In this document: one piece after another, positions 22,887 to 30,423 of the stretch
Layout: every line of letters starts with the position of its first letter
Position numbering within the stretch: position 1 is the first letter of the stretch
Origin: Saprospiraceae bacterium
GTDB lineage: Bacteria; Bacteroidota; Bacteroidia; Chitinophagales; Saprospiraceae
Assembly: GCA_022841745.1 (NCBI GenBank)
Contig: JALHQW010000071.1
Coordinates: 1-37,813 of the forward strand
DNA length: 37,813 nt
Reading direction: 5' to 3'
Made by a program: the position numbers and the translations under genes
The notes under the pieces: generated by a model
Seen by the model: the letters and a program-made list of their open reading frames with translations, nothing else
Told to the model about the DNA's origin: nothing
Database searches by the model: none

Positions 22887-24776
22887 TCATTCATCATTAT
22901 CATCCTCGTCTTTCTCATCCCCCTTCTTCCCCCAAACATTGTTCTCCCTGTCCACATCCAGGAGTCGGAGCGAAGCATCAATCTCCACCTTCTCTATCTT
23001 TTTCAGTTTTTCATCAATCACAAACTCATAGTTCGGGTGTGTCCAGCGCCAATCGGGCAGGACGGAGTATTTATTGCCAGTGAACTCGGTGCCTTTCTTG
23101 GCCCCACGCATGATGTCGAGCGGTAGGTTGTAAATATGCTTTGAACCATCCTTGAAGGTAACGGTAATATCGAGCGGCATGGGCGTGAGGCCCTTGCGCT
23201 CCAGCACCACCTTGGTTTCCTTACGGCTTTCTTTGGCAACCGATTTCACGGCGTAATCAATCGTCTTGGTGGTATAGACGAAGTATTCCTTGAACCAATC
23301 CAATTCAAGCCCCGATTCCTTTTCCATGACCCGGATGAAATCGTTGGCGTTCGGGTGCTTGAACTTCCAGGTTTCAAAATAGGTCCTGAAAGCCTTGTCG
23401 AAAACGGGCTTGCCCATGATGTACTGCAGCTGCGTGAGAATGACGTGCCCTTTCACATAAGCGCCCACGCCGTAAGGCCCATTGGCCATGTAGTGGTCGC
23501 TGTGGATGGAAAGGGGCTCTTCCCTACCCGATTTGATGAAGCGAATCATGCCCACGTTATTGTCCAAATGCGGGTTTTCGACGGGCGTGCCGCCCAAGAG
23601 TTTCTCCTGCATCAGGTAATTCTCCACTTCAGCGGTCACGTACTCCGTGAAACCCTCGTCCATCCAGGCATAGAGTGCCTCATTGCTGCCAAGCAACCCA
23701 TAATACCAAGCATGTACGGCCTCATGGATGAACGTGCCTATGCCAGCGCCAGCCGCCAGGAAAGTGGCCATCGGGTACTCCATTCCGCCATCGCCAGCTT
23801 CCAGGAAGGCATAGGATTTATAGGGGTACTGGCCGAAGTTCTTGTTGACGAAGTCAAACGCCTTGTCCATCTGCTGCGGTGCGGCCTCCCACTTGGCACG
23901 GGTCTCAGGATTGTCTTGGTAGAGGAAATGGAAGACCAGCCCATCCTTTCGGCGATAGACCACGTGCTTGTAATCCCGGTCGGCTGACCAGGCAAAATCG
24001 TGGACGTTCTCGGCCTTCCAATGCCAAGTGTATTTGTCACCACGTTCGGGTTTCATGGCCGTTCCTTCTGGCTCGTAGCCCCAGCCGATATTGCCGCCGT
24101 TCTGAAGAATGCCGCTGGCGCCAAGGCAGTACTTCCGGTCAATGGTAATCTTCACCTCGAAATCGCCCCAGATGCCGTAGAACTCACGTGCCACGTAGGG
24201 GTTGGCATGCCAGCCTTGGTAGTCATAATTGCACATTTTAGGGTACCATTGCGACATGGAATAGTCAATGCCGTCCTTGCTGTCCCTACCGGAGCGGCGA
24301 ATTTGGACTGGCACTTGCGAATTGAATTCCATCTCGAACACCACGGTCGAGTTGGGCTTGATGCCTTTGGGCAATTCCACTTCCAGAATGGTCTCGTTTA
24401 CCTCCCATTTGCAGTCCTTGCCGTCCATTTTCAGCGAGGTGATTTTATGCCAGCCGTATTCGTCCGGCTTCAGTTTGCTGATGCGGTCTTTCACCCTTGG
24501 GTCTGGATCTGGCAGGTTGCGGCTGCGCACGTCCATGTTGCTGTTGGGCTGGAAGGCATTGAAATAGAGGTGATAATACACCCGATCCAATTCGTCGGGG
24601 GAGTTGTTGGTGTATTTCAGGCGCTGCTTGCCCATGAACTGGTGCTTCGCAACGTCCATGTCAATGTCCATTTGGTAGTCCACTCGTTGCTGCCAGCGGT
24701 CGGGTTGGGCTTGGAGGGTGAAAGCAGTTGAGATAGCAAGAAAAAACAGGAATAATGCTTTTTTGTACATTTTCAT
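22887..24776 (-). CDS. M1-family (aminopeptidase N-like) zinc metallopeptidase, secreted
   Basis: I start at ATG 24776; a TTG one codon earlier is in frame but unlikely. 629 residues with a signal peptide (residues 1 to about 23, ending TLQAQ). The gluzincin site is complete: HEAVH (His351, Glu352, His355) and, 18 residues later, Glu374 in WMDEGFTEY. The substrate-binding GDGGMEYPM replaces the usual GAMEN. The C-terminal part (after about 480) is a beta-rich and acidic tail ending KGDEKDEDDNDE. It probably trims peptides in the periplasm. A perfect -7 element precedes it. Confidence 0.92.
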   Translation of the reverse strand: MKMYKKALFLFFLAISTAFTLQAQPDRWQQRVDYQMDIDMDVAKHQFMGKQRLKYTNNSPDELDRVYYHLYFNAFQPNSNMDVRSRNLPDPDPRVKDRISKLKPDEYGWHKITSLKMDGKDCKWEVNETILEVELPKGIKPNSTVVFEMEFNSQVPVQIRRSGRDSKDGIDYSMSQWYPKMCNYDYQGWHANPYVAREFYGIWGDFEVKITIDRKYCLGASGILQNGGNIGWGYEPEGTAMKPERGDKYTWHWKAENVHDFAWSADRDYKHVVYRRKDGLVFHFLYQDNPETRAKWEAAPQQMDKAFDFVNKNFGQYPYKSYAFLEAGDGGMEYPMATFLAAGAGIGTFIHEAVHAWYYGLLGSNEALYAWMDEGFTEYVTAEVENYLMQEKLLGGTPVENPHLDNNVGMIRFIKSGREEPLSIHSDHYMANGPYGVGAYVKGHVILTQLQYIMGKPVFDKAFRTYFETWKFKHPNANDFIRVMEKESGLELDWFKEYFVYTTKTIDYAVKSVAKESRKETKVVLERKGLTPMPLDITVTFKDGSKHIYNLPLDIMRGAKKGTEFTGNKYSVLPDWRWTHPNYEFVIDEKLKKIEKVEIDASLRLLDVDRENNVWGKKGDEKDEDDNDE

Positions 24777-24793
24777 CAAGGATTAGTGTTTCG

Positions 24794-24801
24794 CAAAGAT
24801 A
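24794..24801 (-). promoter_or_regulatory. Candidate -7 promoter element (TATCTTTG) for the M1 peptidase
   Basis: On the minus strand a perfect TAnnTTTG, 17 bases before the start codon. Confidence 0.5.
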
Positions 24802-25052
24802 GAATTTTGGGGAAAAGGTGGCTTGGTTGGGATGAACCGACCCTTAAACTAAATCGGGCTTATTGCAACTCAATAACTCGTTCATCCACGTTCAATGTGC
24901 CATTTGCTTCGCTTATTTTGGTTTCAACACTATAAATTACCCAGCCTGACGAGCCATTAATCAGGGAGGATACATTGGTTTCGTCCGTCAAGGCAGGGAA
25001 CTTGTTCCTTGGTGGCAGTTCCTTCCCCAATGTGCCTGCTTTTTTTAGAAAA

Positions 25053-25847
25053 TTATGCTTTTCCGCCCAACCATTTGAACGCTTCAAATAATGCCAGGTG
25101 CATGATGCTCGCATGGTCTTCCTTGCCGAGACAATTGAAGGCGGTAGGCAAGCCTGCTGCTTTCAGCTTTTTGTAGAGCTTTTTTGCATCTCTTTCCATA
25201 ACCTTCCCCTCGTTGCCCACACTGACATGAACCTTTGTGTTTTTAGGAAACGATTTTGGAAATTGCGTCAGCAACGACTCGCCATCCCACCAAAGGCTCG
25301 GACTGATGATGATGTACTGGTTGAACAATGCGGGATTTTTGAACAAAACCTCCGTTGCCAACAAGCCACCTAATGACTGTCCGATGATGGTTTTGTCACC
25401 AGCAGTGCGGTATTTTGCCTCGATGAACGGCTGCAACTCCCTATCCAAGAAGGCGATGAAATTGGCGGAACCGCCGGTGGTTGGAAAGTCTTTTTTGTCC
25501 TTTTCGATAGTTGTTGGAAAGGTGAAATCCCGCTTCCTGTCCACATTGGCGATGCCCACAACGATGGAGGGCGGCAGGATGTTTATCCATGAAAAATTGC
25601 AAAACTGCACCAAGCCCGCCACATGGATGAAGTCTTCATCGGCAGAGCCGTCGAGGAGGTAAATGACCGGGTATTTGCAGGTATCGCAGGTCGCATAACC
25701 CTCTGGCAAATAGATGTTGAGGGTGCGCTCTTCACCCATAATTTTCGAATTGATTTCTTGGATTTCACCCAAGACGAAAGGTTTGGTTTGCTGCGCAAAA
25801 AGGTTGTAAAACAACAGCAGGAAAGCAAGGATGACAGTCGGTCTCAT
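25053..25847 (-). CDS. Secreted esterase of the alpha/beta-hydrolase (esterase D) family
   Basis: I chose ATG 25847 (MRPTVILAFLLLFYNLFAQ, a signal peptide) over a frame start at 25865, because a -7 promoter element covers 25863-25870 and would leave the earlier codon outside the transcript. 264 residues. The nucleophile elbow GQSLGG puts the serine at Ser158; LNIYLPEGY, PVIYLLDGS and NVDRKRDFTFPT are typical of the PF00756 esterases that include siderophore esterases. The late KEDHAS gives the catalytic His. The natural substrate is unknown. The 273-base gap after it holds no convincing gene. Confidence 0.88.
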   Translation of the reverse strand: MRPTVILAFLLLFYNLFAQQTKPFVLGEIQEINSKIMGEERTLNIYLPEGYATCDTCKYPVIYLLDGSADEDFIHVAGLVQFCNFSWINILPPSIVVGIANVDRKRDFTFPTTIEKDKKDFPTTGGSANFIAFLDRELQPFIEAKYRTAGDKTIIGQSLGGLLATEVLFKNPALFNQYIIISPSLWWDGESLLTQFPKSFPKNTKVHVSVGNEGKVMERDAKKLYKKLKAAGLPTAFNCLGKEDHASIMHLALFEAFKWLGGKA

Positions 25848-25862
25848 AAATAGGTTTTGAGG

Positions 25863-25870
25863 CAAATGTA
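25863..25870 (-). promoter_or_regulatory. Candidate -7 promoter element (TACATTTG) for the esterase
   Basis: Perfect TAnnTTTG on the minus strand, 15 bases before the chosen start. It decides that start against the one at 25865. Confidence 0.5.
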
Positions 25871-25911
25871 CGCTTTACAGTCGTTTCATAATCTATTTTA
25901 GGCAGGAGCCC

Positions 25912-25996
25912 GGCTTGAGGTGACACCTCGGAAGGGCGAGCAAAAATTATCGTTATTGCACAAGTAGAGCCGCCCTTTCGAGGCGTCGCCTCAAGC
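25912..25996. repeat. Imperfect inverted repeat
   Basis: Arms of about 26 bases (25912-25938 and 25971-25996), GGCTTGAGG...AAGGGCG against CGCCCTTTCGAGGCG...CAAGCC, with four mismatches. It lies between the divergent esterase and transporter genes. Confidence 0.6.
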
Positions 25997-26101
25997 CTTA
26001 CCAATACTTTGACAGTTGGTCGAGAAAAGCTAGGTTTATCACCTGACTCAACTCAATTTTTGGCATTGACCATTATCAATGGTGCATTTCCAACAAAATC
26101 C

Positions 26102-26109
26102 TACCTTTA
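26102..26109 (+). promoter_or_regulatory. Candidate -7 element (TACCTTTA) for the MFS gene
   Basis: One base off TAnnTTTG, 24 bases before the ATG at 26134. Confidence 0.35.
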
Positions 26110-26133
26110 ACCCACTAACGAAAAACGCCTAAA

Positions 26134-27471
26134 ATGACAAGTCAAACGAACACCGCCATTGTCAAGAACGACAAGCGCACCATTTGGGGCTGGCTCATGT
26201 ACGATTGGGCCAATTCGGTCTATGTGCTGTCCATCACCTCCGCCATTTTCCCGGCCTACTACAACACCGTCACCAAAGTCAATGGCAATACCCTTATTGA
26301 GGTGATGGGCATGAAATTTCAAAACACGGGCATCTATTCCATCAACCTTGGCCTTGCCTTTGGCATCGTGGCGCTCATTTCGCCCATCGTCTCCTCTGTG
26401 GCCGACTATTCTGGAAACCACCGGGCTTTCATGCGGTTCTTCTGCTACATGGGTGCCCTCGGCTGCATGGGGCTTTTCCTATTTGACTCGAAACAGGATG
26501 TCCATTGGGGCCTGTTTTGCACCTTGATAGCAACGGTCGGCTATGCAGGCAGCATCGTTTTCTACAATTCCTACCTGCCCGCACTCGTCACTGACGACCG
26601 CTTGGACAAGACGAGCGCCAAGGGATTCTCTTATGGCTACCTTGGTTCAACCGTGCTGCTCCTGATTAGCCTCGCACTAATCATGAACGCAAAAAAATTA
26701 GGCGTTGAAGACAGCACCTTTATGCCCCGACTCGCCTTCTTGATGACGGGCCTATGGTGGTTTGGCTTTGCCCATATCAGTTTTGCTCGCCTTCCAAAAG
26801 GGATCTATGATAAACGCCAAACCGGACACTACCTGCTCAACGGTTATTATGAATTGCAAAAAGTTTGGAAATATATAAAACAAGAGAAACTGCTCCGCAA
26901 CTACCTCTTCAGCTTTTTTTTCTTCATCATGGGCGTGCAGACGGTCATGTTCATGGCGGCCTCTTTCGGTGAAAAAGAAGTGGGCCTGAAAATAACCCAG
27001 CTCATCATCACCATGCTATTGCTGCAAATCCTGGGGATAATTGGGGCACACCTTTTTGCCTGGATTTCGAAGAAATTGAACAATTTCAAGGCTTTGACCA
27101 TCGCCATCACGGCTTGGATACTCATTTGCATTGGTGCCCATTATATCAAAACCCCATTTCATTTCTATACCGCAGCCTTTTTCATCGGCCTCGTGATGGG
27201 CGGCATACAGGCCCTGTCCCGTGCAACCTACTCCAAGCTGATACCCAAAACCGGGAACAATGCCGGCTATTTCAGCTTCTACGATGTTTGCGAGAAATTG
27301 GCCATGATGTGCGGCCTCGTCATGTGGGGCTACTTGGACGACCTGACGGGCAGCATGCGCAGCGCTATTTTTGCCTTGTTTGGATGGTTCGTCATCGGGT
27401 TGGTGCTGATGGTGTACGTGCAGTGGTTGAAACGGAAGGCGATAGCCATGGGTAGTTTGCAAGGCACATAA
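26134..27471 (+). CDS. UMF1-type MFS transporter
   Basis: 445 residues with about 12 transmembrane helices. The opening WGWLMYDWANSVYVLSITSA is the conserved start of UMF1/Atg22-like transporters, followed by SPIVSSVADYSGNHRAFM, SIVFYNSYLPAL (with the following FSYGYLGS) and VMGGIQALSRATYSKLIP. The transported substrate is not known for bacterial members. It is a monocistronic gene with a -7 element upstream and a hairpin directly after the stop. Confidence 0.9.
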   Translation: MTSQTNTAIVKNDKRTIWGWLMYDWANSVYVLSITSAIFPAYYNTVTKVNGNTLIEVMGMKFQNTGIYSINLGLAFGIVALISPIVSSVADYSGNHRAFMRFFCYMGALGCMGLFLFDSKQDVHWGLFCTLIATVGYAGSIVFYNSYLPALVTDDRLDKTSAKGFSYGYLGSTVLLLISLALIMNAKKLGVEDSTFMPRLAFLMTGLWWFGFAHISFARLPKGIYDKRQTGHYLLNGYYELQKVWKYIKQEKLLRNYLFSFFFFIMGVQTVMFMAASFGEKEVGLKITQLIITMLLLQILGIIGAHLFAWISKKLNNFKALTIAITAWILICIGAHYIKTPFHFYTAAFFIGLVMGGIQALSRATYSKLIPKTGNNAGYFSFYDVCEKLAMMCGLVMWGYLDDLTGSMRSAIFALFGWFVIGLVLMVYVQWLKRKAIAMGSLQGT

Positions 27472-27473
27472 GG

Positions 27474-27500
27474 TTTCCGAAATCTTTGAGATTTCGGAAA
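27474..27500 (+). terminator. Hairpin after the MFS gene
   Basis: TTTCCGAAATC-TTTGA-GATTTCGGAAA, a perfect 11-bp stem two bases after the stop codon. It has no long T run, so its strength as a terminator is uncertain. Confidence 0.5.
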
Positions 27501-27678
27501 TCTGAGCATACTGGATGCCCATATCATCATTTTTTTGAAAGTTTCCTGTATTCAAATCCTTGATTATCAATGCCTTAATTGTGCGGAAACCGCCCGTATT
27601 CTGCTTGTTGCTGAGGGATTGACGCTTTTTTTTAAGAAAATCTTAACCAAAAAATGACAAATTCTGCGGGAGCTTTTT

Positions 27679-27686
27679 TACCTTTG
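27679..27686 (+). promoter_or_regulatory. Candidate promoter in the CRISPR leader (TACCTTTG)
   Basis: A perfect TAnnTTTG lies 37 bases before the first repeat, within an AT-rich flank with poly-A/T runs (27620-27720). With the degenerate last repeat at the far end, this suggests the leader is on the left and transcription runs rightward. Confidence 0.45.
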
Positions 27687-27723
27687 AGCCCTTATGGTTG
27701 CTGTCATATTAAAAATGACTCGC

Positions 27724-28492
27724 CTTCTAAACCTTTCTGCACTATAGTTAGCATTGCGACAAGTGCTTTTGCATCCTCTACTTGGATGATCTTTTCTTCT
27801 AAACCTTTCTGCACTATAGTTAGCATTGCGACGAAGATTTAAGGTTACCTGACCTTTCATAATCTTCTGCTTCTAAACCTTTCTGCACTATAGTTAGCAT
27901 TGCGACTTTGTGATTTGTCCTACACTGGCAAAGCTGGCTCCCCTTCTAAACCTTTCTGCACTATAGTTAGCATTGCGACTGGCCCCCGGTTGCCCGTTCG
28001 TGTTTTTCAGTCCTGCTTCTAAACCTTTCTGCACTATAGTTAGCATTGCGACGCCGCGAGCAAGACCAAAATACAGGCCAACAGTGACTTCTAAACCTTT
28101 CTGCACTATAGTTAGCATTGCGACTTGGTACCCAATACTTTCTCTTCTTGTGGAGAAGCGCTTCTAAACCTTTCTGCACTATAGTTAGCATTGCGACCCA
28201 ACAGCATCCCTTGCATTGCCCAGACCTCGGTAGGGCTTCTAAACCTTTCTGCACTATAGTTAGCATTGCGACCCCTACGGGATCATCAATAATTTGAAAG
28301 CTGCTGTATCTTCTAAACCTTTCTGCACTATAGTTAGCATTGCGACTTTTGTCTGTGACTTTTTTGAACGACATATACTCTTCTTCTAAACCTTTCTGCA
28401 CTATAGTTAGCATTGCGACCATGTATGATGAAGCCTGACCAAGTTGCGTTTGCCGCTTCTAAACCTTTCTGCACTATAGTTAGCATTGAACT
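27724..28492 (+). CRISPR. CRISPR array, 11 repeats and 10 spacers, no cas genes in the window
   Basis: The repeat is 37 bases, beginning CTTCTAAACCTTTCTGC and ending TTAGCATTGCGAC, with an internal ACTATAGT palindrome. Repeats start at 27724, 27796, 27870, 27943, 28016, 28088, 28161, 28236, 28310, 28383 and 28456. The first ten are the same base for base; the eleventh loses its end after CATTG, so it is the terminal one. Spacers are 35, 37, 36, 36, 35, 36, 38, 37, 36 and 36 bases, longer than the 30 usual for type II, which points to type I or III but does not prove it. Neighbours are a transporter and a decarboxylase. No spacer resembles sequence elsewhere in the window. Confidence 0.97.
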
Positions 28493-28583
28493 AGGATGAG
28501 TAGGATTTAATAGGATTAATAGGATAAGGTGTAGCCCATCCCATCAATCCTGCATTATCCTAAATATCTTAGTTCAAACAATC

Positions 28584-28614
28584 GTCAGGCGGCGACTTCA
28601 ATTCGCCGCCTGAC
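28584..28614. repeat. Palindrome GTCAGGCGGCGA / TCGCCGCCTGAC
   Basis: 12-bp perfect arms (28584-28595, 28603-28614), a member of the family at 21324 and 33919. It separates the CRISPR array from the next gene. Confidence 0.75.
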
Positions 28615-28633
28615 TTGTTTCCTCCCCCTATCT

Positions 28634-30085
28634 TTGCCCAAAAGAACAAACAGCACCGCATTGGAAATACCGAAACAAGGCCGCAACAAACAAGACCTCC
28701 TACAGGCCATGCAAACCGCAAAAGCTGGCGACACCGATTGGCTGCAAGGCAAAACCTGGAGCCTGCAATATTATATTGACGAAGAGCACCATGAACTGCT
28801 CAAGGAGGCGCACCAACTCTATTTCTCCGAAAACTATATCAACCCCTTCCTTTTCAAAAGCATCCTGAAAATGGAAAAGGAAGTGGTGGCGATGGTCGCC
28901 GATATGCTGCATGGCCCCGAATCGGTGGTGGGAACAATGACCTCTGGCGGTACGGAAAGCATCCTGTTGGCCATGTACGCCTGCAGGGAATGGGCGAGAA
29001 AGCACAAGCCCAGCATCAAGCACCCTGAAATCGTTGCTCCCCGCACCATCCATCCAGCCTTCGACAAGGCAGCGCATTATTTTGGTTTTTCGCTCCGCAA
29101 AGCGCAGGTGCTGCCCACCCAGGAAGCCGATATGGTGGCAATGGAAAAGCTCATATCAAAAGACACTATTCTGCTGTTGGCGTCGGCCCCTTCGTTTGCC
29201 CACGGCGTGCTCGACCCGATTCCTGTTATTGGGCAGTTAGCAGAAAAGCATGGCCTATTGTTCCATGTGGATGCTTGCGTGGGCGGCTTCATGCTGCCTT
29301 GGGTGGAAAAATTGGGTAGGGAATTGCCCGAATGGGACTTCCGGGTGCCAGCAGTCACTTCCATGTCCGGCGATTTGCACAAGTTTGGCTTCGGGGCAAA
29401 GGGGGCATCGGTGGTTTTGTACCGTCATACCGGGCTTTTCGAGCACCAAATCTTTGTGAACACGGAATACAGCGGCGGCATATTTGCGACGGCCACGCTA
29501 TTGGGTACCCGGCCCGGCGGTTCGGTGGCGGCGGCTTGGGCTGGCTTGCAGCATTTGGGACAGGCGGGCTATCTAAAAAACGCCAAGGCCATGCTCGATG
29601 CCACCGACCAGCTTCGAGCCGACTTGGAAGCCATCCCTGAAATCGAAATCATCGGCAAGCCCTGCATGAACATCCTCGCCTATTCAACCAAAAAAAACCA
29701 GCCCGATATTTACGTCGTTGCAGATTTTATGGAGCAAAAAGGCTGGGTCGTGGATAGGCAGCAGTTGCCGCCGAGTGTTCACTTGACGGTTTTTCCGTAT
29801 AATATTCCGGTTATTGGCAAGTATGTTGAGGATTTAAAGGCGGCCATTGAATGGGCAAAGGCCAATCCCTCAGCAAGCGGCGAAGGCAATGCCGCCATGT
29901 ATGGCCTCATGGCCAGGATCCCACTTCGGGGCATGGTGAAGGACAATGTTCGGAAAGTTTTTTTGGATACCTATGGCAAGGGATTGGGAAGCGAGCCGCC
30001 CGTTGCGGAGCAGGAAAAAAAATCGCCAAAATGGATGGGGAGGCTGAACAGGGTTTTGGCGTGGTTGACGAGGTGGGGGGCTTGA
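28634..30085 (+). CDS. PLP-dependent decarboxylase/lyase, sphingosine-1-phosphate-lyase-like
   Basis: 483 residues from a TTG at 28634. No ATG is in frame until 28709, but the family-conserved IPKQGRNKQDLL segment lies before it, so the start must be a TTG (28634 or 28661) or further upstream. It is a group II PLP enzyme: TMTSGGTES (101-109), HVDACVGGFMLPW (211-223, Asp213), and SGDLHKFGF with PLP lysine Lys250. The order and the GAKGAS/YSGGIFATATLLGTR blocks favour sphingosine-1-phosphate lyase over glutamate decarboxylase. Many Bacteroidota make sphingolipids, so a role in their breakdown is plausible. TATCTTTG at 28629-28636 looks like a -7 element but overlaps the first TTG, which favours the TTG at 28661. 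Confidence 0.85.
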   Translation: MPKRTNSTALEIPKQGRNKQDLLQAMQTAKAGDTDWLQGKTWSLQYYIDEEHHELLKEAHQLYFSENYINPFLFKSILKMEKEVVAMVADMLHGPESVVGTMTSGGTESILLAMYACREWARKHKPSIKHPEIVAPRTIHPAFDKAAHYFGFSLRKAQVLPTQEADMVAMEKLISKDTILLLASAPSFAHGVLDPIPVIGQLAEKHGLLFHVDACVGGFMLPWVEKLGRELPEWDFRVPAVTSMSGDLHKFGFGAKGASVVLYRHTGLFEHQIFVNTEYSGGIFATATLLGTRPGGSVAAAWAGLQHLGQAGYLKNAKAMLDATDQLRADLEAIPEIEIIGKPCMNILAYSTKKNQPDIYVVADFMEQKGWVVDRQQLPPSVHLTVFPYNIPVIGKYVEDLKAAIEWAKANPSASGEGNAAMYGLMARIPLRGMVKDNVRKVFLDTYGKGLGSEPPVAEQEKKSPKWMGRLNRVLAWLTRWGA

Positions 30086-30105
30086 CTTGGGTAGGTTGGC
30101 TTTTC

Positions 30106-30369
30106 GTGGGTTGCCGTCTGTTGTGCAATTATTGCAGTGTCGTTTGCCCTCGTGACGTGGACGGTTCCCTAAAGGGATGACAAAGGGGGCGTGGGTTGCC
30201 GTCTGTTGTGCAATTATTGCAGTGTCGTTTGCCCTCATGACGTTGCAGGTCCCTAAAGGGATGACAAAGGGGGCGTGGGTTGCCGTCTGTTGTGCAATTA
30301 TTGCAGTGTCGTTTGCCCTCGTGACGTGGACGGTTCCCTAAAGGGATAACAAAGGGGGCGTGGGTTGCC
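30106..30369 (+). repeat. Three tandem units of about 85 bases plus a partial fourth
   Basis: Units start at 30106, 30191, 30275 and (partial) 30360 with GTGGGTTGCC, and include GCAATTATTGCAGTGTCG and TTCCCTAAAGGGAT. The first and third are almost alike; the second differs in its TGACGTTGCAGG part. Reverse-complement relatives are at 21258-21318. The gap 30086-30423 has no gene. Confidence 0.85.
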
Positions 30370-30388
30370 AAAGGGGGATGGGTGCCCC

Positions 30389-30423
30389 AATCCGGAATCC
30401 GCAATCCCCAATCCGCAATCGAA
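30389..30423. repeat. Heptamer array (AATCCGC), 5 units
   Basis: AATCCGG, AATCCGC, AATCCCC, AATCCGC, AATCGAA. It abuts the stop codon of recQ (30424). Confidence 0.65.

Noticed and set aside
24860-25114. 84-residue minus-strand frame after the esterase gene
   Set aside because: It begins inside the esterase in another frame. The C-terminal part (SSGWVIYSVETK) looks somewhat protein-like and could be a gene fragment, but nothing supports a full gene.
27967-28422. Minus-strand frames with NANYSAERFRR repeats
   Set aside because: These are translations of the CRISPR repeats.
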